Assembly (NCBI GenBank): GCA_964390805.1
Contig: CAYMKL010000058.1
Location: forward strand, 1-39,779
Source: CAYMKL01 sp964390805
GTDB lineage: Bacteria > Chloroflexota > Anaerolineae > VGOG01
Direction: 5' to 3'
DNA: 39,779 nucleotides
This document shows, piece after piece, positions 30,256 to 37,936 of this stretch. The translations under genes and the position numbers were made by a program. Within the stretch, counting starts at the first letter, position 1. Every line of letters starts with the position of its first letter. Below the pieces are notes generated by a model. It was given only the letters and a program-made list of their open reading frames with translations. It made no database searches and was not told the DNA's origin.

Positions 30256-30489
30256 CTATGCACTCAACAGCGCGTCCAGTCGGGCCTGGTCGAAGCCGAT
30301 CACCATCTCACCGTCAATCACCGTCACCGGCGTGGTGAACACGCCCAACTTTCCCAGTTCGGCCAGAGCCGCCTCATCCTCGGCCACGTCGCGTTCAGTG
30401 AACTCAATGCCCTGCCGTGAAAGAAACTCTTTCACTCGTCCACAGAACAGTCAGCCGCTTTGAGTGTAGACGATCACTTCTCGATCCAT
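30256..30489 (-). CDS. Glutaredoxin-like selenoprotein 2 (UGA at codon 13 read as selenocysteine)
   Basis: 78 codons from ATG 30489 (AAGGAG upstream) to TAG 30258-30256. Codon 13 is TGA (30453-30451), giving MDREVIVYTQSG-U-LFCGRVKEFLSRQG, then FTERDVAEDE, TTPVTVIDGEMVIGFDQ and LDALLSA. As in its paralogue at 29292, the TGA replaces the first cysteine of the CxxC site, and the remaining 76 codons form a complete glutaredoxin fold with the TTPV cis-proline. The two genes differ at roughly a quarter of residues, yet both keep the TGA, which a random nonsense mutation would not explain. The same hairpin follows at 15 nt. It lies between the FTR1 permease and YHS genes. Confidence 0.87.
30417..30435 (-). 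promoter_or_regulatory. SECIS-like hairpin of selenoprotein 2
   Basis: Identical in sequence (GTGAAAG-AGTTT-CTTTCAC) and in distance (15 nt after the UGA) to the hairpin in selenoprotein 1, although the codons just beyond differ between the two genes. Confidence 0.65.
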
Positions 30490-30535
30490 TTTCCGCTCCT
30501 TCCTTCAGCACCAATCCGCAGGTATAGGAGTCCGC

Positions 30536-31372
30536 TCAGGTTGTGGCGCTTCTTGATAACTCTGGCTTACTTCTGGCGACGCGCTGCCCAAGTCCAATGA
30601 CCACACCGATCACCAGATAGTAGGCCACATAGCTCACGGTTTCCAAAAACGACGGATTGCCATTGTAACCGAACAATGCCTTGAGAATACTGCCCACCGT
30701 CGAGTTCTCGTCTAGGATATGATTGATGTCCCACACATGCTCGACGATCACCGGCAAGACACCGGCCTCCTGAAGTTCGTGCACGCCGTGGGCCAACAGT
30801 CCCGCCGCGAACAGGATCAGCAGCACGCTGGTCACACGGAAGAAGGCCCGCACGTCCAGGCGCACACTGACTGCGAACAGAAGCCAACCTACGACCATTG
30901 CCAGGGCCAATCCCAGCCCGCCGCCTATCAAGGTCTGTGCGGGCGTGGCGCTGAAGGCCGCTGCGGTAAGGAAGAGAGCCGTCTCGATCCCCTCGCGCAC
31001 CACAGCCACAAATGCCAGCGTGAATAGCGCCCACCGGCTGCCGCCCATCACTGCCTGGCGTACATCTCTCTCTAGTTCAGTGCGGATGCTTCTCCCTTGG
31101 CGCTGCATCCAGAAGATCATCCAGGTGAGCACACCGGCGGCCAGGAGCATGGTGATCCCTTCAAACAGTTCCTCACCGCGTCCCTCGAAAGCAACGCCCA
31201 GGACTTGCAGGGCCAGTCCACCGACGATACTCACTATCACCGCCGCGACCACCCCCCACCACACAGCGGCACGCCGTCTGTAGCCCATCTTCTTCAGATA
31301 ACTTAACACGATGCCTACGATCAGGGCCGCTTCCAGCCCCTCACGGAAGGCGATCAACAGTGCTGCAATCAT
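30536..31372 (-). CDS. FTR1-family high-affinity iron permease
   Basis: 278 residues from ATG 31372 (AAAGGGG 8 nt upstream; a longer frame to 31483 overlaps the ATPase gene and was rejected). Seven predicted membrane helices with the two family iron motifs, REGLEAALIVG (10-20) and REGIETALFL (126-135). FTR1/EfeU proteins import ferrous or ferric iron across the cytoplasmic membrane, often with a multicopper oxidase or a periplasmic partner. None is present here; the cytochrome or YHS proteins could serve, but that is speculation. It is 23 nt after the Zn/Cd-type ATPase gene and 46 nt before selenoprotein 2. Confidence 0.93.
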   Translation of the reverse strand: MIAALLIAFREGLEAALIVGIVLSYLKKMGYRRRAAVWWGVVAAVIVSIVGGLALQVLGVAFEGRGEELFEGITMLLAAGVLTWMIFWMQRQGRSIRTELERDVRQAVMGGSRWALFTLAFVAVVREGIETALFLTAAAFSATPAQTLIGGGLGLALAMVVGWLLFAVSVRLDVRAFFRVTSVLLILFAAGLLAHGVHELQEAGVLPVIVEHVWDINHILDENSTVGSILKALFGYNGNPSFLETVSYVAYYLVIGVVIGLGQRVARSKPELSRSATT

Positions 31373-31395
31373 TGTCAATACCCCTTTGCCTATTC

Positions 31396-33558
31396 CTATA
31401 TTCTTTTTCCCATCTGACGCAATCGCATACCGTTCAGAATCACCGCCAGCGATGCTCCGACGTCGGCCGCCACTGCCATCCACAACGTGGCCAGGCCCAC
31501 CGTCGCCAAAGCGAATATGATCGCCTTGACTGCCAGAGCAAACGCGATGTTGGCCGTCACAATCCCCCTCGTCTTGCGACTGAGCCGTACGATGAAGGGC
31601 AGTTGAGACAGATCATCGCCCATCAGGACCACGTCGGCTGTCTCCATCGCCTGGGCCGAGCCCGCACCGCCCATGGCGATACCCACCTCCGCCTGGGCCA
31701 GCGCCGGGGCGTCGTTCACACCATCGCCGACCATCGCCACAGTTCCGTACTCCTCCGCCAGCGCTGCGATGGCAGACACCTTTTCCTCCGGCAGAAGCCC
31801 GGCGCGCACCTCGTCCACCCCGACCCGGCGGCCGATCTCCGCCGCCACAGTTGGATTGTCGCCGGTCAGCATAACAGTGTGGACACCATCACCGGCTTTC
31901 AGATCGGCCACCGCCTGGCGTGCGTTGGCACGGGGCATATCCGCCACGCCAAACAGCGCGCACACCTCGTCATCGTGCCGAACCAGAATCACCGTCTTGC
32001 CCTGGGCAGCCAGTTCATCGGCCAACTGGCACACTGATGCCTGGTGTGGGATATACTCGTCAAAGTGGGCATGGCTGGCGACCGTGACCTGCTGGTCGTT
32101 CACAATGCCTTCCACCCCTCGCCCGCTCAGCACGGTAACGTCCTGGGCACTGGGCACTGTCACTCCCCTCGCGGCAGCCTCTGCCAGCAACGCCCGAGCC
32201 AGCGGGTGAGATGACTGCGCCTCAAGCGAGGCAGCGTGTTGCAGACCGCAATCCTCTGGGCACTCCCCACAGGTACAGACATCCACGACCTCCGCTACGG
32301 CGGGACGTCCCTCGGTCAGGGTGCCGGTCTTGTCGAGGGCAAAGGCTCTCACGCGGCTCAGCGCCTCCAGGTAACGCCCGCCCTTGATCAGCACCCCGCG
32401 CGAAGCGGCGTTGGTCATGGCGCTCACCAGGCTGACGGGCGTGCTGATCACCAGAGCGCAGGGGCAGGCAATCACCAACATCTGCAGCGCCCGCATCAGC
32501 CAGCCGTGGCTTCCCCAGAAGGGTTGCCCGAAAATCAACGGTGGGACGATGGCCACCAGCGCGGCCACTCCTGCCACTGCTGGCGTGTAGACTCGGGCAA
32601 AGCGGTCAATGAAGCGTTGCACCGGCGCTTGCCGTGACTGTGCCTCCCGCACCAGCGCCACCATGCGGCTCAGGGTGTTGTCGGCCGCCAGGCGGGTTAC
32701 CTCCACTTCCAGCGCGCCGGTGGTGTTGATGGTACCGGCAAAGACCTCATCGCCCGGTTTCTTCTCCACCGGCACGCTCTCCCCAGTGATGGGGGCCTGA
32801 TCCACCGCGCTCTCCCCGGCCCGCACCACGCCGTCCACACTGACCCGGTCTCCTGGGCGCACCAGCACCCGATCGCTGACGGCCAGTTGCTCCACTGCTA
32901 CCTCCTGGGTATCGCCGGCGGGCAAGAGCTTCAGGGCCATCGGCGGGGCCAGGTCGAGCAGACCGTCCAGTGCGCCGCGCGCCTGTTCCGTGGCGTATCC
33001 CTCTAGCGCCTCTCCTAACGAAAACAGCACTACCACAATGGCTGCCTCTGCCCATTCCCCAATGAAGGCCGCGCCGACGACGGCGATCACCATCAGCGTA
33101 TTGATCCCCAGTCTCCGGGAGAGCCACAGCTCCTGAAAGGAGTGACGCGCCACTGGCATTCCCCCCACGACGATAGCCACCGCGAAGAGCGCCGTCTGAC
33201 TCCAGGGCGGCGCGCCAGCCACCGCCAGGGCCAGCCCCAGCAGCGTCAGCAGTCCGGCCACAGCCGTCATCATTGTCTCCCGCTTTGACAGGATAAAGCG
33301 CACAAAGCCCGGAATCGAGCTGCCCTCCCGGCGGAGAGAACTCGCTGTTTCGGCTACCAGTGTATAGCCCGCTGAGCTCACTGCCCTGCCAATCTGTTGC
33401 ACAGCCAGATCTGGCATCGTTGAGGAAACCGTCAGCGTGCCAGCCGCGTGATCAACCTGGCAGTTGTTTACACCTTCCACCTGGCTTACGGCCGCTCGAA
33501 CTCTGGCAGCGCAATCCAGACAGGTTAGCCCCTCCACGGTGAATGTCTTGGTTGGCAT
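31396..33558 (-). CDS. zntA: Zn/Cd/Pb-type P1B ATPase
   Basis: 720 residues from ATG 33558 (AAGG 6 nt upstream); earlier in-frame ATGs at 33564 and 33573 are alternatives. One HMA domain with GLTCLDCAARV (C13, C16); TGES 258-261; CPC 365-367; DKTGTLT 409-415; HP at 451-452; MVGDGVNDAPALAQAEVGIAMG; and a final helix with ADVGASLAVILNGMRL, which is characteristic of the Zn/Cd/Pb (P1B-2) subgroup rather than of CopA. A cysteine cluster CTCGEC...C (428-437) opens the nucleotide domain and may be an extra metal site. The palindrome at 33578-33600 precedes it. Predicted to export zinc, cadmium or lead. Confidence 0.9.
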   Translation of the reverse strand: MPTKTFTVEGLTCLDCAARVRAAVSQVEGVNNCQVDHAAGTLTVSSTMPDLAVQQIGRAVSSAGYTLVAETASSLRREGSSIPGFVRFILSKRETMMTAVAGLLTLLGLALAVAGAPPWSQTALFAVAIVVGGMPVARHSFQELWLSRRLGINTLMVIAVVGAAFIGEWAEAAIVVVLFSLGEALEGYATEQARGALDGLLDLAPPMALKLLPAGDTQEVAVEQLAVSDRVLVRPGDRVSVDGVVRAGESAVDQAPITGESVPVEKKPGDEVFAGTINTTGALEVEVTRLAADNTLSRMVALVREAQSRQAPVQRFIDRFARVYTPAVAGVAALVAIVPPLIFGQPFWGSHGWLMRALQMLVIACPCALVISTPVSLVSAMTNAASRGVLIKGGRYLEALSRVRAFALDKTGTLTEGRPAVAEVVDVCTCGECPEDCGLQHAASLEAQSSHPLARALLAEAAARGVTVPSAQDVTVLSGRGVEGIVNDQQVTVASHAHFDEYIPHQASVCQLADELAAQGKTVILVRHDDEVCALFGVADMPRANARQAVADLKAGDGVHTVMLTGDNPTVAAEIGRRVGVDEVRAGLLPEEKVSAIAALAEEYGTVAMVGDGVNDAPALAQAEVGIAMGGAGSAQAMETADVVLMGDDLSQLPFIVRLSRKTRGIVTANIAFALAVKAIIFALATVGLATLWMAVAADVGASLAVILNGMRLRQMGKRI

Positions 33559-33577
33559 TGGCATCCTTTTCATAAGT

Positions 33578-33600
33578 TGGGCAAAATGGCATTTTGCCCA
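33578..33600. promoter_or_regulatory. 23-bp perfect palindrome ahead of zntA
   Basis: Arms TGGGCAAAATG (33578-33588) and CATTTTGCCCA (33590-33600) flank a single central base. It lies between the copA stop (33625) and the zntA start (33558). No U-run follows on the transcribed strand, so an operator for a metal sensor is more likely than a terminator. Confidence 0.5.
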
Positions 33601-33624
33601 CAGCCCAAGGTGGGCTCTGCAAGC

Positions 33625-36135
33625 TTACGCCCGCTCAAATTCGGACCGGATGTCTACCCGCCGCAGCAGGTTGGCATTGGTGACCACAGTGATCGAACTG
33701 GTGGCCATGGCGATCTCGGCCAGCACAGGGTGCATCATTCCCAGGATGGCCAAGGGAATCATGACCACGTTGTAGAAGAAGGCCCAGAACAGCCCTTGTA
33801 TCACTTTGTTGAAAGTGGCCCGCGAGAGCTTCACCGTGCTGACCACGCCGGAGAGATCGCCGCGCACCAGAGTAACGTCGGCGGCCTCGATGGCGATGTC
33901 CGTTCCGGTGCCGATAGCGATGCCCACGTCGGCCTGGGTCAGCGCCGGGGCGTCGTTGATGCCGTCACCGACCATGGCCACCAATCCGTCGGTTTCCGCT
34001 TGCAGCCGCTGCACCTCAAGCAACTTGTCCTCCGGCAGCACCTCGGCCAGCACATGGTCTATCCCCACCTGACGGGCGATGGCCTGCGCCGTGCGCTCGT
34101 TGTCGCCGGTGATCATCACTGTGCGCAAGCCCAGTGCCTTCAGCTCGCGGACGGCATCCACGGCGTCGTCCTTGAGGGTGTCGGCCACGGCCAGCAGGCC
34201 CAACGGTTCCCCATCCACAGCCACCAACATCGCCGTCTTGCCCTCGTCCTCCAAGCGACGCATCTCATCTTCCATCGGCGCCACTTCCACGCCGTGTTCC
34301 TCCAGCAACACGCGGCTGCCCACCAACACGCTTCTTCCATCTACCACGCCCTGCACGCCCTTTCCGCGCAGCGCCTCAAAGTCGGTCAACTCGCCCAAAG
34401 TCAGTCCTTGCTCATTGGCCCGACGCACAATCGCCTTGCCCAGCGGGTGCTCGCTCCCTACCTCCACCGACGCGGCCCAGTACAGCAGATTGTGGGTTGG
34501 CGTTTCACGGTTTACGTTTGACGTTTTACGTTTGACGTTTGACTGATATTGGATATTGGATATTTGATCTGTCACCTCAGGCTTCCCCTTGGTCAGCGTC
34601 CCCGTCTTGTCGAAGACCACCACCCGCACGTCCCGCATGGCCTGGATTGCCTCACCGGAGCGGATCAGGATGCCGTTCTCGGCCCCGATGCCGCTGCCGA
34701 CCATCAACGCCGTAGGCGTGGCCAGTCCCAGGGCGCAGGGGCAGGCGATGACCAACACCGAGACGGCGGTGATCAAGGCCAGGGTGAAGGTGTTCAGGCT
34801 GGGGTCTACCCAGGGCAAGAAATGACTGACCCACTCGGCCACGGGCCGCAGCGTATTGGGAAACACGAGCCAGGCCAGAAAAGTGAGCAGGGCGACGACG
34901 AGAACGATGGGCACGAAGACGGCCGTCACCCGGTCGGCGAAGGCCTGGATGGGCACCTTGGTGCCCTGGGCCTGCTCGACCAGACGCACCACCTGGGCCA
35001 GGAAGGTATCCTTGCCCACGCGGGTGGCCCGCACCTTGAGCAGCCCGCCCTGGTTGACCGTGGCACCGATCACCTCGGCGCCGGCGCGCTTGTTGACCGG
35101 CATGGATTCACCGGTGGCCATGGATTCGTCTACCGCGCTCTCGCCTTCCACCACGATTCCGTCGGTGGGGATCTTTTCGCCGGGGCGAATGACCATCACA
35201 TCGCCTGGCTGCACCTCGTCAATGTGGACCTCTCGCTCATCGCCGTCTACAAGAATGCGGGCGGTCTTGGCCCCTAGCTCCAACAGCTTGCGGATGGCCT
35301 GCGATGCGCGCCCCTTGGCGCTGGCCTCCACGTAGCGGCCGGTCAGGTGAAAAGCCATGATCATGGCCGCCACCCCAGCGTAGGTGGGGATGGGAGCAAA
35401 GAAAGTGGCGATGCCGGTGAGGAAAGAGGCCCCGGTGCCCATGGCGATCAGGGCGTCCATGTTGGGCGCGCCGTGCGTCGTCGAACGCCAGGCCGCCACG
35501 TAGGTGCGCTGTCCGACCCAGAAGAGCACCGGCGCAGCCAGCAGCAGCATCCCCAGCTTGAACACCGTCTCATTGGGCCACGCCAGGCCGGCCAGCATCT
35601 CCGGCAGCATCCACAGGATAATGGGAATAGTGAAGGCCCAGGCCAGCAGCATCCGACGTCGGGCGTCCTGCATTTTGCGCACCTCGCGGGAGAGCTCCTC
35701 TTCCGCCCGCTCCTCTGCTGTAGGGAGTACCTCGTAACCCACCTCGGCCACGGCGCGGCGGAAATCGGGCAGGCCGGTCATGGCAGGAATGTATTCCACG
35801 CTGGCCGTTTCGGTGGCCAGGTTGACGTTGACACTAACCACGCCAGGGATGCCGGCCAGTGCCCCCTCGACGTGGGCCACGCAACTGGCACACGTCATCC
35901 CGCCGATGGGTAAAGATACCTTCTCGGTGGACACGTCGTAGCCAACGTCGCGCACGGCCGTGATCAATTGGCTCACATCTGCACCCGCAGGGGCAAACTC
36001 CACGCTGGCCGTTTCGGTGGCCAGGTTTACGTTGGCTGAGCTCACGCCTTCAACGCTCTTCAGAGCCCCTTCCACGTGCACCACGCACGAAGCGCAGGTC
36101 ATGCCCTGTACGGGCAAAGCAATCTGTTTTGTCAT
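33625..36135 (-). CDS. copA: CopA-type Cu(I)-exporting P1B ATPase
   Basis: 836 residues from ATG 36135 (AAAGGA upstream). Two HMA domains with GMTCASC (C14/C17) and GGMTCASC (C82/C85); TGES 341-344; CPC 465-467 with ALGLATPTAL as in P1B-1 copper pumps; DKTGTLT 509-515; SEHPLG 561-566; VGDGINDAPALTQADVGIAIG; and FYNVVMIPLA in the last membrane region. Residues 524-549 (34489-34566) are encoded by two kinds of short tandem repeat, in frame, placed between the phosphorylation and nucleotide domains. Head gene of the island's long leftward operon, with the regulon promoter at 36247-36300. Confidence 0.95.
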   Translation of the reverse strand: MTKQIALPVQGMTCASCVVHVEGALKSVEGVSSANVNLATETASVEFAPAGADVSQLITAVRDVGYDVSTEKVSLPIGGMTCASCVAHVEGALAGIPGVVSVNVNLATETASVEYIPAMTGLPDFRRAVAEVGYEVLPTAEERAEEELSREVRKMQDARRRMLLAWAFTIPIILWMLPEMLAGLAWPNETVFKLGMLLLAAPVLFWVGQRTYVAAWRSTTHGAPNMDALIAMGTGASFLTGIATFFAPIPTYAGVAAMIMAFHLTGRYVEASAKGRASQAIRKLLELGAKTARILVDGDEREVHIDEVQPGDVMVIRPGEKIPTDGIVVEGESAVDESMATGESMPVNKRAGAEVIGATVNQGGLLKVRATRVGKDTFLAQVVRLVEQAQGTKVPIQAFADRVTAVFVPIVLVVALLTFLAWLVFPNTLRPVAEWVSHFLPWVDPSLNTFTLALITAVSVLVIACPCALGLATPTALMVGSGIGAENGILIRSGEAIQAMRDVRVVVFDKTGTLTKGKPEVTDQISNIQYQSNVKRKTSNVNRETPTHNLLYWAASVEVGSEHPLGKAIVRRANEQGLTLGELTDFEALRGKGVQGVVDGRSVLVGSRVLLEEHGVEVAPMEDEMRRLEDEGKTAMLVAVDGEPLGLLAVADTLKDDAVDAVRELKALGLRTVMITGDNERTAQAIARQVGIDHVLAEVLPEDKLLEVQRLQAETDGLVAMVGDGINDAPALTQADVGIAIGTGTDIAIEAADVTLVRGDLSGVVSTVKLSRATFNKVIQGLFWAFFYNVVMIPLAILGMMHPVLAEIAMATSSITVVTNANLLRRVDIRSEFERA
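34489..34566. repeat. In-frame tandem repeats inside copA
   Basis: Leftward, the stretch holds ATATCCAAT-type units followed by several ACGTCAA/ACGTAAA units (CAAACGT-CAAACGT-AAAACGT). Such repeats are usually intergenic. Here they encode ISNIQYQSNVKRKTSNVNR and nearby residues that have no counterpart in other CopA proteins I know. Confidence 0.7.
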
Positions 36136-36246
36136 TTTGTTACATCCTTTTCGGGGTAGTCGCAAAGGGAGGAACAACGGACTGGGGGATTTAGCGGACT
36201 GGTAGGATTGAATCCGTAAATCCTGTCCATCCGTGTTCTCAAAAAA
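36136..36246. other. Leader of copA, no feature seen
   Basis: About 110 bp between the promoter module and the copA start contain only the RBS (AAAGGA) and no evident structure. Confidence 0.4.
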
Positions 36247-36300
36247 ACGGCTGCCCCCATTATATCATCAGGGCAGCCGTGTGTCTATGACAAAAGTCAT
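36247..36300 (-). promoter_or_regulatory. Class II-type regulon promoter, copy 4 (copA operon)
   Basis: Palindrome ATGAC-N4-GTCAT (36300-36287), -35 TAGACA (36287-36282), 17-bp spacer, -10 TATAAT (36264-36259). Arms ACGGCTGCCCC (36247-36257) and AGGGCAGCCGT (36270-36280) flank the -10; relative to other copies, both arms have changed together and remain complementary. Confidence 0.75.
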
Positions 36301-36309
36301 TCAGGCATC

Positions 36310-36329
36310 GGGCGGACTCGCATCCGCCC
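36310..36329. repeat. Short intergenic hairpin repeat
   Basis: GGGCGGA-CTCGCA-TCCGCCC forms a 7-bp stem of the kind common in dispersed intergenic repeats. It lies upstream of the copA promoter. Confidence 0.4.
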
Positions 36330-36675
36330 TACAAGGTATGCTTCAGTCATACCCTTTCCGCGCACTGCCAATTTCATCGCCCAGGTAATTTGTATACTAC
36401 CCAGGTATCAGAACCATCCCGAAGGTTTTGCGGCTATTGTCAAGCCGAAAGCAACTTCGTCATCTGAATGTTACTTCCAGACAAGGCGATACGCGACCTT
36501 CGCAGTCGCTCTGCTCATGCTCAGAAACTGAAGCGTCGGTTCGTAGTCAGGCACGCAGCGAAGCGGAGTGCCGCAGACGCCACTCCGCAAACTACGCTAC
36601 GTGGCTTACTACGAACGTTTCTGCAATTGACACTTGGCGCGAAATCTAACATTGTCGAGGTAGTTACGACCTCAC
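36330..36675. other. Gene-free stretch between copA promoter and ferritin stop
   Basis: No coding region seen. It contains the inverted dispersed repeat at 36539-36617 and otherwise unrecognised sequence. The ferritin transcript presumably ends here, but no intrinsic terminator is evident. Confidence 0.4.
36539..36617. repeat. Inverted dispersed repeat (TTCGTAGT...ACTACGAA), copy 2
   Basis: GTTCGTAGTCAGGC and GTGGCTTACTACGAAC at the two ends form an imperfect inverted repeat. Both ends match the element at 25291-25363, while the middle differs. Confidence 0.55.
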
Positions 36676-37188
36676 TTATTCTTCCTGGCCAGCCTGCTCA
36701 GGTACTCGGGCGCCCAACTCCCTGTCCAACATGAGGAGAGCGCGCTGATCGTATCCGACCAGCTTCAATGTATCTATGATCTTAGTCGCGTTGTCCTCCT
36801 CCTCGACCTGTTCCGTCACGAACCACTGCAGAAAGATCTGGCTGGCGTAATCCTGTTCCTGGATGGCGAGGGCGTAAAGGCGATGAATCATCCCCGTCAC
36901 TAGCTGCTCATGCTCCAGGGTCCGCTCGAACACATCGAGAGGTGACTCAAATTCCGCAGGGGGTTGGTCTATGGCCTGGAGAACCACTCTCCCTCCCCTT
37001 TCGTTGATGAAGTGGTAGAACTTCATCGCGTGTTCTTCCTCCTCTTGCGCCTGCATTCGCATCCAGTGCGCAAAGCCTGGGAGATTGATGGTCTCGAAAT
37101 AGGCTGACATTGAGAGGTAAATGTAGGCGGAGTAGAGTTCGTTCTTGATCTGCTCGTTCATTGCGTCCTGCACGGCCTTGTTTGACAT
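36676..37188 (-). CDS. ftn: Ferritin (non-heme, bacterial FtnA type)
   Basis: 170 residues; GGAG 8 nt before ATG. Ferroxidase ligands are visible in NELYSAYIYLSM (E17), AQEEEEHAMKFYHF and FVTEQVEEEDNATKI, with the bacterial ferritin pattern NLPGFAHWMRMQ. Length is normal for FtnA. Ferritins oxidise Fe(II) and store it as a ferric core, limiting Fenton chemistry. It has its own regulon promoter at 37246-37298 and is separate from the copA operon, so iron storage is set to respond with copper export and flavodiiron function. Confidence 0.96.
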   Translation of the reverse strand: MSNKAVQDAMNEQIKNELYSAYIYLSMSAYFETINLPGFAHWMRMQAQEEEEHAMKFYHFINERGGRVVLQAIDQPPAEFESPLDVFERTLEHEQLVTGMIHRLYALAIQEQDYASQIFLQWFVTEQVEEEDNATKIIDTLKLVGYDQRALLMLDRELGARVPEQAGQEE

Positions 37189-37245
37189 TGCTGTTTCTCC
37201 TTTTCTTTTATTTTGTTTCTTGGCAGACCTTCACCTACCAAAAAA

Positions 37246-37298
37246 CGGCTGTCTCTATTATATCATCAGAACAGCCGTCTGTATATGACGAAAATCAC
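37246..37298 (-). promoter_or_regulatory. Class II-type regulon promoter, copy 5 (ferritin)
   Basis: -35 TATACA (37285-37280), 17-bp spacer, -10 TATAAT (37262-37257). The promoter-near half-site GTCAT (37289-37285) is intact, but the far half reads GTGAT rather than ATGAC. Arms ACGGCTGTCTC (37246-37256) and AGAACAGCCGT (37269-37279) flank the -10. The least conserved complete copy. Confidence 0.65.
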
Positions 37299-37431
37299 TT
37301 TTCTCTACCCGTATGCTACCCAGCGAGGAAACGGTACGAGAACTCCCCCCCTGGCGGCGCGGCTCGTGGTTTCAAGTGCTCATGGCCGCCGACAAAGCGA
37401 GCCACGCCACCGGGGAGGGACAGGCCATCGG

Positions 37432-37812
37432 TCACTCGTTGCTTAGGCTCTTGAACAAGGCAAGCCGGTTTCCGGCGGGGTCCGTAAAAATGCCGAACCA
37501 GCCAATGCCGGGAATCTCACTTGCAGGCACCACAACCGTGCCTCCCAGAGACTCCACTTTGGCCAATGTGGCCTCAATGTCATCCGAGTGCACGTACACC
37601 AGCACGTCACCGGGGTTGGACATCTGGCCATCGGCCTGGGGGTATGCAACGCCAGTCGTACCTCCCGTAAGCCCCTGAAGGTATTCTCCGCCGGCCTCTC
37701 CGGGCATCGGACTCCGTTCGATTTCCCAGCCGAAGAGTTCGCTGTAGAACTTGGCGGCCGTTTCTGGATCGCTATTCCAGAACTCAATGTGGACGATAGG
37801 GTGGTTAGACAT
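37432..37812 (-). CDS. VOC-family (glyoxalase-like) protein
   Basis: 126 residues from ATG 37812 (AAGGAGT 6 nt upstream); the open frame upstream overlaps the deacetylase gene and lacks a start signal. It has two beta-alpha-beta-beta-beta halves: HPIVHIEFWNSDPETAAKFYSELFGWEIE and GDVLVYVHSDDIEATLAKVESLGG, ending GIFTDPAGNRLALFKS. The pattern is that of the CFP32/glyoxalase-like group, which act as metal-dependent enzymes or binding proteins; the substrate is unknown. Ligand residues are incomplete to my eye (H8 and E10 in the first half, few in the second). A single gene between ferritin and deacetylase. Confidence 0.88.
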   Translation of the reverse strand: MSNHPIVHIEFWNSDPETAAKFYSELFGWEIERSPMPGEAGGEYLQGLTGGTTGVAYPQADGQMSNPGDVLVYVHSDDIEATLAKVESLGGTVVVPASEIPGIGWFGIFTDPAGNRLALFKSLSNE

Positions 37813-37936
37813 CAGGCTACTCCTTTCTACTGTGTCAATGTGCCATGAGCGGTGGATGCACGGAGCGGACCAGCCTGGCACCGTGCTACCCACATGATAG
37901 CACATTTGTTCTATTTTGTCAAAACAACACCCGTGC

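Noticed and set aside
29292..30489. Reading the in-frame TGAs as tryptophan (altered genetic code) or as plain nonsense mutations
   Set aside because: TGA is the stop of many intact genes here, including several ATGA overlaps, and TGG is used for Trp. Both paralogues have TGA at the same redox position with intact frames after it, which fits selenocysteine better.
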